Positions 17,168 to 25,621 of a stretch of 64,000 nt of DNA are shown here, one piece after another. Under the pieces are notes generated by a model. The model had not been told where the DNA came from, did no database searches, and worked only from the letters and a program-made list of their open reading frames with translations. Within the stretch, counting starts at the first letter, position 1; every line of letters begins with the position of its first letter. Source of the DNA: JAFDWR01 sp038216655 (GTDB taxonomy: Bacteria; Armatimonadota; Fimbriimonadia; Fimbriimonadales; Fimbriimonadaceae); assembly GCA_038216655.1 (NCBI GenBank), contig JBBQPZ010000010.1, positions 85,194-149,193 of the forward strand, in the 5' to 3' direction. Made by a program: the position numbers and the translations under genes.

Positions 17168-19564
17168 ATGGCTACTCATCTCGACTCGACCTCCGCCTCC
17201 GAGGCAATTTGCGCGGGGCAGTTTGGCCACTTTGAGGATGAAGGGCGCACCTTTGTTATTAACGATCCCAAGACGCCGGCGCCCTGGGTAAACGTTCTTG
17301 CAAATGACCGATACGGTGCCGTAATCAGCCAGGCGGGCGGCGGCTTCTCCTGGTTCGACAACTGCCAGCTTTGTCGCATCACGCGTTGGGAGCAGGATCT
17401 TGCCCAGGATCGGCAGGGGCGCTTCGTGTATCTCCGCGATCTGGACGAGGAGTCGCGTGTCTGGTCCACCACACTGCAGCCGACTCTTGTGACGGCGAAG
17501 GTCGATCAAGTTCGGCACGGGCTGGGCTACTCGCGCTATATTCGCGAAGCCAACGGGATCGCCAGCGATCACACGGTTTTTGTTCCGCTGACCGACTCGT
17601 GCGAAGTCTGGATCGTCAGGCTCCACAACCTCACGCCTCGCCGCCGACGGTTGCGTTTCGCCTCGTTTGTCGACTGGCACCTGGGAGGCGTCAGCGATTT
17701 TCACCGGGAGTTCCACCGACTGTTCACCGAAACCCGCTCCATCGGGAACACCCAGCTCGCGTGGAAGCATCCCGGTCTAGTCGAGAATGAGCGCGCCCAA
17801 CCGGAAGCCGGGCCGACCGCGTTCCACTCGGTTCAAGGCATCAGAGTCAAGCATTGGCAATCCTCCAAGTCCGAGTTCCTCGGCCGGCCCGCGAGGCTTG
17901 AAGCGCCGGCCGCGATTTTCGAGGACTCGCCGGCACCGGGAAACGGCCGTTGGGAAGATCCGATCGCTTGCGCGATGGGTGACCTGGTGCTGGAACCCGG
18001 ACAGAGCGTCGCATTTGTCCTGACCCTGGGGGCGGCAGAAGACGCCACGGAAGCTCTCCGCCTCGCCGCGAAGTACACCCTTGAGCAGAGCGAACTCGAG
18101 CTGGCGAAGGTCACCCAGCATTGGGAGGATCTTTGCAAGGAGGAGTCCTTGCAGACCTCCGATCCGGCCATGAACGTCATGGTCAACTACTGGCTGCTCT
18201 ATCAGACGATCGCCGGGCGCATGACCGCTCGGTGTGCGTACTACCAGCAGGGTGGTGCGTACGGATATCGGGACCAACTGCAGGACAGCCTCGCCCTGCT
18301 GCCCGTCGCTCCCGAGCGCACGAAGAAGCAGCTCCTTCTTCACGCTGAGGCGATGTACGAGGATGGCGGCGTCCGTCATTGGTGGCATCCAGGTACCCCG
18401 ATCTTCGCTGAGAGTCGGCATAGCGACACCTGCCTATGGCTCGCCTACGGCACGCTCGCCTATCTCGACGAGACCAACGATCTCCGCGCGTTGGAGACTG
18501 AATGCGCATTTCTGAATCGCGAGACTCAGCTCGCCGGTCAGCGCGCCTCTTGGCTGGATCATTGTTTGCGCGGGATCGACCGCGCTCTGGAACTCCGGAG
18601 TCGACGAGGCTTGCCGTTGATCCAGGCGGGGGACTGGAACGACGGCCTGAGCCATGCCGGGCTCAACGGGAAGGGCGAGAGCGTGTGGGTCGGGATGTTC
18701 CTGTACGATATCGTGCGCCGATGGTCGGAAATTCTCCTGGAGTTGGGACGCGCCGACGTCGCGGCCAAGTACATGCAGGCGGCAGGAGAACTGCGGGCGG
18801 CGGTCAACGACTACGGCTGGGACGGCGGGTGGTACCTGGAAGGAACCTGCGACGATGGGCGCCCCTTGGGGAGCCACGAGAACACCTCGGGACAGATCTT
18901 TCTCAACCCCCAGACCTGGGCGGTGATCACCGGAATCGCGCCGGAAGATCGTGCGACCAAGGCCATGGCGGCAGTGAAAGAGAGGCTGATCAAGCCTTAC
19001 GGTGCGTTGCTGCTTCAACCCGCCTATAGCAAAGTCGACCCGTGGGTGGGTTACATCACGCGCTATGCGCCCGGGTCGCGGGAGAACGGGGGCGTCTACA
19101 GCCATGCATCCACCTGGGCGGTTCAGGCGCTGGCAATGAGCGGCCATGCCGAGGAGGCCCTGAAGCTCTACCGCGACATGCTACCGTCGGCGAATCTCGA
19201 TCAACTGGCTTACAAGGCCGAGCCGTATGTGATGCCGGGGAATGTCGATGGACCGGATTCGCCCAATGAGGGTCAGGCGGGATGGACTTGGTACACCGGC
19301 TCGTCCGCTTGGATGCTTCGCGTGGCTTACGACTGGCTCTGCGGAGTCCGGGCCAGCCGACTGGGCCTGATCGTGGCTCCTCCGAATGGTGGCCTTGGTG
19401 ACTACGAGGTTTTGAGGAAGTTCCGCGGCGACCATTTCCGTATCTCGGTCAAGGGACAGGGGGACCAGATTGTCTTGACTTCCGCAACGGCGGAAATCTC
19501 CGGGGGCCGGGTATTGGCTTCCGGTAAAGGCCTCACCCATGAGGTCCGGGTCCGGCTCAGCTAG
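17168..19564 (+). CDS. GH94 glycoside phosphorylase (cellobiose phosphorylase-like)
   Basis: A 798-residue cytoplasmic enzyme (no signal peptide) that should split a beta-glucan disaccharide or oligosaccharide with phosphate, giving glucose-1-phosphate. Family marks are the N-terminal beta-sandwich (about 15-290), YQQGGAYGYRDQLQDS near residue 360, HWWHPG near 400 and the catalytic stretch QAGDWNDGLSHAG near 490, whose Asp is the general acid in this family. Length fits cellobiose or chitobiose phosphorylases better than 1,2-beta-oligoglucan phosphorylases (over 1000 residues). The neighbouring GH144-type gene nevertheless suggests a beta-1,2-glucan link. Substrate is therefore open. Confidence 0.9.
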   Translation: MATHLDSTSASEAICAGQFGHFEDEGRTFVINDPKTPAPWVNVLANDRYGAVISQAGGGFSWFDNCQLCRITRWEQDLAQDRQGRFVYLRDLDEESRVWSTTLQPTLVTAKVDQVRHGLGYSRYIREANGIASDHTVFVPLTDSCEVWIVRLHNLTPRRRRLRFASFVDWHLGGVSDFHREFHRLFTETRSIGNTQLAWKHPGLVENERAQPEAGPTAFHSVQGIRVKHWQSSKSEFLGRPARLEAPAAIFEDSPAPGNGRWEDPIACAMGDLVLEPGQSVAFVLTLGAAEDATEALRLAAKYTLEQSELELAKVTQHWEDLCKEESLQTSDPAMNVMVNYWLLYQTIAGRMTARCAYYQQGGAYGYRDQLQDSLALLPVAPERTKKQLLLHAEAMYEDGGVRHWWHPGTPIFAESRHSDTCLWLAYGTLAYLDETNDLRALETECAFLNRETQLAGQRASWLDHCLRGIDRALELRSRRGLPLIQAGDWNDGLSHAGLNGKGESVWVGMFLYDIVRRWSEILLELGRADVAAKYMQAAGELRAAVNDYGWDGGWYLEGTCDDGRPLGSHENTSGQIFLNPQTWAVITGIAPEDRATKAMAAVKERLIKPYGALLLQPAYSKVDPWVGYITRYAPGSRENGGVYSHASTWAVQALAMSGHAEEALKLYRDMLPSANLDQLAYKAEPYVMPGNVDGPDSPNEGQAGWTWYTGSSAWMLRVAYDWLCGVRASRLGLIVAPPNGGLGDYEVLRKFRGDHFRISVKGQGDQIVLTSATAEISGGRVLASGKGLTHEVRVRLS

Positions 19565-19608
19565 GTTCCGGTGATACAATGGTGGGGCGGACTTTAGGAT
19601 CGCCAGCC

Positions 19609-20631
19609 ATGCACAAGCGCGCAACAATTATGGACGTGGCTCGCGAGGCCGGCGTCAGCAAGGTCACCGTCAGCTATGTGCTGAATGGCCAAGCTCAGAA
19701 CGCCCGGATCAGCGAACCCACTCGCGAGCGGGTGTTGCTGGCGGCCAAGGAACTTGGATACACGCCGAGCGCAATTGCGCGCAGCATGGTGACCAAGCGC
19801 GTCGACACCCTCGGGGTGGTCTTTCAGTACGCGCAGTATTTCGCCTCGCGATCGGACTTCACCAAGGACGTCATGCTGGGAATCAACCAGGCGGCGGTGT
19901 CGCTTGGGTATGACCTGATGTTGCATACCAAGCCGATGCTCGATGCTCGAGCGGAGGTTGGTGCCTTGACCGACGGTCGAGTTGACGGAGTCCTTGTGCT
20001 TCGCGACGCGGATGACGAGGCTCTCGACCTGCTACTCGAACAAGCTCTCCCGTGCGTGCTCTTCTTCATGCGGTCCGATCGGCCCGGCGTCGCGTTTGTC
20101 GATGCCGACAACCGACAGGGTGGGAGTCTTGCGGCGGAGCATCTGGTTGCCTTGGGTCACAGGAGGCTCGGAATGCTCTGCGGCAGCCCGCGTTCGACGA
20201 GCGCCAAGGAGAGGTTGGCGGGGTTCCGAGATGCGCTCAATCAAAAGGGTCTCAGGGTCGACGAGCGCCACCTGCTGCACCTCACCGATATTGGAGAAGC
20301 GGACGCGATCGAGAACTATCTGCGATCTCCGGATCGACCCAGCGGCATCTTCTGTTTCTCCGACGAATATGCGTTTCTCGCCTGCCGGATCGCTGCGAAG
20401 ATCGGGCTCCGTGTCCCGGAGGATCTATCCGTCGTCGGGTTCGACTCGCTCGGAGCCTGCGACGAATTCATCCCTCCGGTCACGAGCATCCGCCAACCCG
20501 TCGTCGAGATGGCCCGGGTGGCGACCCAGATGCTGGTCAAACTTGTCCGCAAGGAACCCATCGACGAAACCCAGATCGTTTTCCACACCGTGCTCGACGT
20601 CCGAAAATCCACCGCGCCGCCCGCGGCCTAG
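19609..20631 (+). CDS. LacI family transcriptional regulator
   Basis: A 340-residue repressor: LacI helix-turn-helix at the N-terminus (TIMDVAREAGVSKVTVSYVL, residues 5-24, then the hinge helix ending SAIARSM) and a periplasmic-binding-protein-like sensor domain (about 60-335). The ATG at 19609 has AGGA nine bases ahead. A TACAAT at 19574-19579 is a likely -10 of its own promoter in the 44-bp gap after GH94. It is the obvious candidate to bind the four GCTGAA-type palindromes of this locus. The inducer is probably an imported glucan product. Its 3' end overlaps the convergent GH144-type gene by four bases. Confidence 0.93.
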   Translation: MHKRATIMDVAREAGVSKVTVSYVLNGQAQNARISEPTRERVLLAAKELGYTPSAIARSMVTKRVDTLGVVFQYAQYFASRSDFTKDVMLGINQAAVSLGYDLMLHTKPMLDARAEVGALTDGRVDGVLVLRDADDEALDLLLEQALPCVLFFMRSDRPGVAFVDADNRQGGSLAAEHLVALGHRRLGMLCGSPRSTSAKERLAGFRDALNQKGLRVDERHLLHLTDIGEADAIENYLRSPDRPSGIFCFSDEYAFLACRIAAKIGLRVPEDLSVVGFDSLGACDEFIPPVTSIRQPVVEMARVATQMLVKLVRKEPIDETQIVFHTVLDVRKSTAPPAA

Positions 20632-21923
20632 CCGCGCGGGGCAACGATCAACGGACGCTTTTCGAGCGGCCCCTCACTGGTCTTATGGAAGCCCGCGCGC
20701 TTCATGCCGCGCTGGTAGATCGGGCTCCCCATACTGAGGCGCTGAGGCAGGTGGTCGCGGGCACTTTCGATGCTCAGCATCACCATTCCCAAGTCAATGC
20801 CGATCACATCGGGGCCGATCCAGCTCTTGGTCGGGTTGATGCCATTGCTGAATCCGTACGTTCCGTAACTCTTCGGGAAGTGCCGGATGAAGTGGTTGGC
20901 CGTGGATTTCACGATCTCCGGGATGTACAGCGCCGAGGCGATGGCACCCGTGGGCGAGGCGGTTCCGTCGTCTTCTGCCTTTCCGTCTTCGCGCGGAGCT
21001 CCGTTTCCGACATAGCCGGAGGGGGCGTCGCCCGCGTTCAGACCCCAGAAGTTGGGACCGAAGCCCTCGAAACCCTTCGGGTTGTCGATGCAGTACTGGC
21101 GGTTGCCGAGGCAGGCGTTTCGGCCTTCGACCCAATAGTCGAACCCAAGCATGTCTCGTTGACCCGAGAAGTCGAGGAAGACCTGACTCATCTGGTGCAT
21201 GAAGATCGGTCCGCCGGTCAGGAGGTCCAGGCCGTGATACTTCAATTGCTTTCGCTTGATCGCCGACCAGGCCTCCTTCGCCGGAAGACTCGGAACGCAT
21301 CCGAGCATCTGGACGAAAAGGAAAGTGTCCTCGTAATATTCGTTCCAGCGTGCATTGATAAACCCGCTTTCGGGGTGCCAGCCCATGCAGAGCGTGACCT
21401 CGCCAGGTTTCGCTCCGCCGTCGGTGATCATCCACTTCCAATCGATGTCATTGAGGATGCTCTTGAGGAGAGTGGAGATCTTAGGGTCCTTGAACTCCTG
21501 CTCGGCGATGATCGCGCCCGCGAGCATGAGGCAGGTGTCGATTGAAGAGGCTTCGCTCTTCCACATTCGTTCGCCGGTGCTCCAATCGACGAAATGGTAG
21601 AACCAGCCGTGCTCTTTCTTCCCCGAGGTCTTTAGCCAGAGGAGCGTTCTGCGCGTCCTTTCAAGCGCCTTCTGCTTGGGGAGCCAACCGCGCTCGGCTC
21701 CCACCGCGTATGCGGCCAATGCGTAACCGGTCGCGGCGACGCTCGCTATCTTGTGATCGTCGACCAGGTCGAAATTGCTCGCGCGGTCCTTGGCGAGGCC
21801 GGTAACGGGATTCGATTGCTCCCAGAAGAATTGGACGGCTCGCTTGGAAACGTCGTCGAGAAGGGCCTGTCCCGCCAATGGCGGGGGCATCGACATTGAA
21901 AGGGCCAGTAACAGCGCGGTCAT
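20628..21923 (-). CDS. Secreted GH144-type glucanase (Glycoamylase/COG5368 family)
   Basis: A 431-residue protein with a short signal peptide (MTALLLALSMSM...) and an alpha/alpha-barrel of the 'putative glucoamylase' family, to which GH144 endo-beta-1,2-glucanases belong. Recognisable family stretches are RAVQFFWEQSNPVTGLAKDR, GWFYHFVDW near residue 105, and NPKGFEGFGPNFWGLNAGD followed by GTASPTGAIAS near 325. It would cut glucan outside the cytoplasm for the MalFG importer. The -10 TATACT lies only seven bases before the ATG, suggesting a leaderless mRNA. The specificity call is by family memory only. Confidence 0.82.
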   Translation of the reverse strand: MTALLLALSMSMPPPLAGQALLDDVSKRAVQFFWEQSNPVTGLAKDRASNFDLVDDHKIASVAATGYALAAYAVGAERGWLPKQKALERTRRTLLWLKTSGKKEHGWFYHFVDWSTGERMWKSEASSIDTCLMLAGAIIAEQEFKDPKISTLLKSILNDIDWKWMITDGGAKPGEVTLCMGWHPESGFINARWNEYYEDTFLFVQMLGCVPSLPAKEAWSAIKRKQLKYHGLDLLTGGPIFMHQMSQVFLDFSGQRDMLGFDYWVEGRNACLGNRQYCIDNPKGFEGFGPNFWGLNAGDAPSGYVGNGAPREDGKAEDDGTASPTGAIASALYIPEIVKSTANHFIRHFPKSYGTYGFSNGINPTKSWIGPDVIGIDLGMVMLSIESARDHLPQRLSMGSPIYQRGMKRAGFHKTSEGPLEKRPLIVAPRG

Positions 21924-21930
21924 ATCTCAA

Positions 21931-21962
21931 AGTATACGGCAGGTTTGAAGAACCGATTCAGC
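21931..21962 (-). promoter_or_regulatory. Promoter with LacI-type operator for the GH144-type gene
   Basis: On the minus strand the operator GCTGAATCGGTTCTTC (21962-21947) lies ten bases upstream of the -10 TATACT (21936-21931), covering the -35 region. Transcription would start at or within a base of the ATG at 21923. Confidence 0.65.
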
Positions 21963-22080
21963 AGTCCGACATCCAACCTAGGGCACGGCGGCGCACGGTG
22001 ACTTTTCAAAAGTATCCCGTAAAAGTACCAGTCTTGATGAATTGCGATCAGGTTCGCATTTATCCGCACTGTTCTGAAGT

Positions 22081-22117
22081 TACACTGGGGGAGTTAGGGT
22101 TGCTGAAACCATTCAGC
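22081..22117 (+). promoter_or_regulatory. Promoter with LacI-type operator for the PEP-CTERM gene
   Basis: A -10-like TACACT (22081-22086) is followed by GCTGAAACCATTCAGC (22102-22117), the most symmetric copy of the operator (six-base arms fully complementary). The site would lie just downstream of the start of transcription. Confidence 0.6.
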
Positions 22118-22148
22118 AGCTATTTATCTTTCAATGGAGAAGAGGTTT

Positions 22149-22901
22149 ATGAAATTAACTACGACGATGGCGCTCCTCGGTGGGCTGGCCGTCCTTGCTG
22201 CTGCGACGCCGCCGATGACTGGTGCGAAGGTCACGACTCGCGTCTTCAACAATTTCCCCGGCTCGACACTCAATGTGACGAACACATTCCCCTCAGGCAT
22301 CACGATCGATGATCAGGGTTTGGGTGGGGGAGGCGGGGCAAACCGTCACATGTGGGCGCTTTCGGCGGACGGTGGCACTACGGCATACGTCTTTCATCCC
22401 GATGACTTTTTCAGCTTGTCATTCGATCTGACCTTGACCGGTACCCCCATCTCGCCCCGAAAGGAAGCAGGATTCATCATTGATGACCTCAGCTCAGGTA
22501 TCGGGCAGTCGCAGTTCATCGTCAACACGGACGCTCACGAAGTCGTCGCGTTCGGCGGCCCGTTCTTCCCGTTCCCGGCAACCTACAATAGCGGCGACAC
22601 CCTTCACATGGGGCTCGACTATTATCTCGGCTCGGACGGTCGACGCAAGGTTAACTACCATGCGGGTGCCCTCAGCAGTGGCGAACTCGACATCACTAAT
22701 GTGGAGAACTCCCTGTTTGCCGTTTCGGGCGGAACGGTTGGAGGCTATCTCCAGGTGAGCGGCAGTGCCGCGACGGTTAGCGGTGGAACGGCGCACTGGG
22801 GCAATATCGTCTATACGAGCCCGGTGCCGGAGCCAGCGACGATGCTCGGCCTCGCGGCGGGGCTCGGTTTGCTGATCAAGCGTCGACGTTCGGTTAAGTA
22901 A
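22149..22901 (+). CDS. PEP-CTERM exported protein
   Basis: A 250-residue protein with a signal peptide (MKLTTTMALL..., Ala-rich end near residue 22) and a C-terminal PEP-CTERM sorting signal: VPEPATMLGLAAG, a hydrophobic span, then KRRR. Such proteins are handled by an exosortase in diderms that make exopolysaccharide. The body is Gly/Ser/Thr-rich and looks like a beta-sandwich, possibly lectin-like. The ATG at 22149 is chosen over 22134 because GAGAAGAGG sits directly ahead of it. The LacI-type operator upstream ties it to the glucan locus. The exosortase gene is not in the window. Confidence 0.85.
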   Translation: MKLTTTMALLGGLAVLAAATPPMTGAKVTTRVFNNFPGSTLNVTNTFPSGITIDDQGLGGGGGANRHMWALSADGGTTAYVFHPDDFFSLSFDLTLTGTPISPRKEAGFIIDDLSSGIGQSQFIVNTDAHEVVAFGGPFFPFPATYNSGDTLHMGLDYYLGSDGRRKVNYHAGALSSGELDITNVENSLFAVSGGTVGGYLQVSGSAATVSGGTAHWGNIVYTSPVPEPATMLGLAAGLGLLIKRRRSVK

Positions 22902-22919
22902 CTCGTACCTCGACAGAAA

Positions 22920-22956
22920 AAGCGGCCAGGTTCATTGAACCTGGCCGCTTCTCTTT
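22920..22956. terminator. Bidirectional terminator between convergent genes
   Basis: A 14-bp perfect stem AAGCGGCCAGGTTC / GAACCTGGCCGCTT (22920-22950, loop ATT) is followed by TCTCTTT on the plus strand and preceded by GACAGAAAA, which gives a T-run on the minus strand. It ends both the PEP-CTERM gene and the convergent DUF1080 gene. Confidence 0.85.
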
Positions 22957-22972
22957 GTCGGTCTGATTGGAA

Positions 22973-23800
22973 TTAAGGCGTGTCGTAGCCCTTGAGCTTG
23001 CGAACCCAGATATTGCGGAAGCTAAGCGGCTGCTTTGGCCCGTGATCCTGCAGGAGCAACGGCTCCTCCAACCCATGCTTCTCATAGGGAGGTACTTCCC
23101 GGTGACCACTCATGCCATTGAGTTTCTGGTGGTTGTGGACGAGAACGCCGTTGAAGATCACCGTCTCGTAGGCAGGGGAAACCAGTTTGTCCCCGTTGAA
23201 GCGGGGGGCTTCGAAGATGATGTCGTAGGTCTGCCACTCACCGGGCTTGCGCTGCGGATTTACAAGCGGTGGCCATTGACCGTAGATCGCGCCAGCTTGG
23301 CCGTCGGCGTAGGTGTGTGCCTTGTAGGAGTCCAAGATCTGGACTTCGTAGCGGCTCATCATGTAGATGCCGCTATTGCCACGGCCTTGTCCCGTTCCAT
23401 CCACGTCGGCGCGCTCTCGCCACTCAAGGTGGAGCTGACAATCGCCAAACTTCTCTCGGCTAACGAGATTTCCTGTTCCCGGCCCGACGTCGAAGTGATC
23501 GCCGACCATCGGCCATTTGGGATCGGTCGGCTTGCCGCTCTTCACCTGCATCCAGTGGGACATGTCCTTGCCATCGAACAGCACGACCGCGTCCGAGGGC
23601 GGGGCACCTGGCGTAGCGCCAGGGATCACCTCGGTCGGGTAGGGACGGTCGGAGTCATGGACGTGCCACTTCTGACCCGGAAGGATCGGGGTGTCCTTGT
23701 AGCCGTCGCGATGCTCCTGGGCGATGAGGCCCACGGCCAAACAGGTGGTCGCCGTGCAGCCAAAGAAAAGCACGATCCGATTGACGCTGCGTTGAATCAC
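22973..23800 (-). CDS. DUF1080 (3-keto-disaccharide hydrolase-like) exported protein
   Basis: A 275-residue protein with a signal peptide (RIVLFFGCTATTCLAVGL) and one DUF1080 domain (about 70-270), a beta-jelly-roll fold. Pfam names this family 3-keto-disaccharide hydrolase. Visible family stretches: VVLFDGKDMSHW near 72, GNSGIYMMSRYEVQILDSY near 145, GEWQTYDIIFEAPRF near 190. It is the last gene of a three-gene run with the ThuA-like and sulfatase-modifying-like genes (gaps 0 and 30 bp). It would act outside the cytoplasm on sugars oxidised at C3, presumably by the Tat-exported dehydrogenases encoded nearby. Confidence 0.85.
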   Translation of the reverse strand: MIQRSVNRIVLFFGCTATTCLAVGLIAQEHRDGYKDTPILPGQKWHVHDSDRPYPTEVIPGATPGAPPSDAVVLFDGKDMSHWMQVKSGKPTDPKWPMVGDHFDVGPGTGNLVSREKFGDCQLHLEWRERADVDGTGQGRGNSGIYMMSRYEVQILDSYKAHTYADGQAGAIYGQWPPLVNPQRKPGEWQTYDIIFEAPRFNGDKLVSPAYETVIFNGVLVHNHQKLNGMSGHREVPPYEKHGLEEPLLLQDHGPKQPLSFRNIWVRKLKGYDTP

Positions 23801-23830
23801 TTCGCAATGCTACCAGGGGATTCTGAGAGA

Positions 23831-24814
23831 TCAACCCCTCTTATTCAGATCAGCCGGCTTGACGCCTTTCTTGAATCCATCGAAGCCGAACATCGTGGGT
23901 TGATAGGTGCCCATCAGCCGCACATCCGCGTGTGCGGGGACCTTAAGTCCGAGTGCCCAGTAGGTGCCGTTTACCAGTAAGCGACGGAGGCCCTCGTTGA
24001 GGAGGTCGGTGGCGGCCCCCATCGTTGTGGTCAGAACGCGGTTGGTCTTTCCTGCCTCGTTCCGAACCTCGCGAACCCAGACGATCGGCATCATTGGGTC
24101 ATTGAGATCCTGCTCGACCCCTTGAGCCGTCTTCTTGCGACCGGTAGCCGGAGGGGAACCGGGGTCGAGGCTGTTCAGCACTTGACCTCGAACGAGCACG
24201 GTGGCATCCGCCGGGGGTGCCGCCTCGTACACGTCGGTCGTGCCAAAGATGTCCTTAACGTCGCGGAGAATCGGGTGCTCGTCGACCCGCACGCCCCGCG
24301 TGCCTTGGTGGCCGTGGTTGCCCCAGTGACTGATCCAAGTCTCGCCGAGCACGCGCTTGCCGAACCCGCCGTCGCTCTTCCACCCAAACGAACGGAAGGG
24401 GCTGGTTGAGTCTGCGGGGTAGTCGAACGCGTGGGTGCTGGTGCGGAGGGCGATGATCGGTTTGCCGGCGAGATAGTAGTCGACGAAGTGCTTCATCTGC
24501 GCCTCGGGCCAAGCGCGAAAGCGGAGGAGCATCACGCAGAGGTCGGCCGAATCGAGCGCCTCTATCCCAGGCTCGTTGTCATGGGTGTTTGGGTCGATCT
24601 CGCCATGCGGGTTCAGCGAGAAGAGGACGGTGCACTTGAACCCGTGTCGCTCCGCGAGGATGCGGGCAAGCTGGGGGAGCCCTTCTTCGGAGCGGTACTC
24701 CTCGTCACCGGAGAGGAACACAATCTGCTTGCCCTTGCCGGGTCCGCGCCCGCCTTCGAACACCAACCGATCTTGTGGCGTGAGTAAGAGCGCGAGTGCG
24801 GCGAGGGCCAACAT
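23831..24814 (-). CDS. ThuA-like domain protein, exported
   Basis: A 327-residue protein of the trehalose-utilisation ThuA family, a glutamine-amidotransferase-like fold. It has a short hydrophobic N-terminus (MLALAALALLL) and family stretches QIVFLSGDEEYRSEEGLPQL, ALRTSTHAFDY near 125 and HWGNHGHQGTRG near 165. ThuA and the Gfo/Idh/MocA protein ThuB are linked to making 3-keto-trehalose in rhizobia. Its ATG follows the TAA of the upstream gene with no gap. The catalytic role of this family is not settled. Confidence 0.85.
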   Translation of the reverse strand: MLALAALALLLTPQDRLVFEGGRGPGKGKQIVFLSGDEEYRSEEGLPQLARILAERHGFKCTVLFSLNPHGEIDPNTHDNEPGIEALDSADLCVMLLRFRAWPEAQMKHFVDYYLAGKPIIALRTSTHAFDYPADSTSPFRSFGWKSDGGFGKRVLGETWISHWGNHGHQGTRGVRVDEHPILRDVKDIFGTTDVYEAAPPADATVLVRGQVLNSLDPGSPPATGRKKTAQGVEQDLNDPMMPIVWVREVRNEAGKTNRVLTTTMGAATDLLNEGLRRLLVNGTYWALGLKVPAHADVRLMGTYQPTMFGFDGFKKGVKPADLNKRG

Positions 24815-25621
24815 TTAGGGCTCGCAGACGAGACGGAACCCGACGAACGGGCCGTCGGCCAGCCACCAGCGGCTCTTCGGAATCTGCGGGTCGGTCTCCT
24901 GCCAATCCGGCGACCAGCGCTTACGCAGCGACGGCGAGACGTCTTTGAGCGGGTCGAGGAACGCGGAGCCACACAGGACGGGCTTGCCGTCGAGGTCGGT
25001 CGCCCACTCGCCGACGTTGCCGAGCATATCGAACAACCCGTAGGCGTTCGGTGCCTTCGTGCCGACAGGGTGAGTCATGTGATTGGCGTTGCCGCCGTAC
25101 CACGCCTGCTTATCCAATGTGCCCTTGTCGAGTTTCATTGCGTCACCCGCCCCGGCGCGACAGGCGAGCTCCCACTCGGCCTCGGTCGGGAGGCGATATT
25201 TCTTCTTCGTCGTCGAGGCGACCCAACGGCAAAACATGTCGACGTTGGTGAAGCTGACGCTGATCACGGGGTAGCCGTGGTGACCCCAACCGAGGTCGGG
25301 GAGGATGTAGCTTCGGCTCGGGCGCGCGATCGCGTCGGGGGCGAATTCGGACTGGTCGTACGCTTTGGAGGGCGGACCGCTTTGGGTGAAGGCATCGAAC
25401 GCCTCCCAGGGGGTTTCCGTCTTGGCGATGAAGAACGGCTTGACGGTCACCATCTTGTCGCCGATCTTGATCGTGCCGCCGGGAATGGCGATCATTTCGA
25501 TTTTGACGACCGATCCGGGTAGCGTCTCAGTGTACGGAGCCGGAGTTTGCGGCTTTGCGATGGAGACCATGGGAACAGCGGCTAAAGCGATCAGAAAGGG
25601 ATGGATAGGAACGGTTCTCAT
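24815..25621 (-). CDS. Formylglycine-generating-enzyme-like (SUMF1/DUF323) exported protein
   Basis: A 268-residue protein with a signal peptide (PFLIALAAVPMVSIA) and a SUMF1 fold: IPGGTIKIGD, YPVISVSFTNVDMFCRW near 118, RLPTEAEWELACR near 145, NVGEWATD near 203 and GFRLVCEP at the very end. The position that normally reads RGGSF/W here reads LCGSAFLD, so enzymatic formylglycine formation is doubtful; many family members are binding proteins or have other roles. It is first of the run with ThuA and DUF1080. Its first 62 bases overlap the start of the divergent ApbE gene. Confidence 0.82.
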   Translation of the reverse strand: MRTVPIHPFLIALAAVPMVSIAKPQTPAPYTETLPGSVVKIEMIAIPGGTIKIGDKMVTVKPFFIAKTETPWEAFDAFTQSGPPSKAYDQSEFAPDAIARPSRSYILPDLGWGHHGYPVISVSFTNVDMFCRWVASTTKKKYRLPTEAEWELACRAGAGDAMKLDKGTLDKQAWYGGNANHMTHPVGTKAPNAYGLFDMLGNVGEWATDLDGKPVLCGSAFLDPLKDVSPSLRKRWSPDWQETDPQIPKSRWWLADGPFVGFRLVCEP

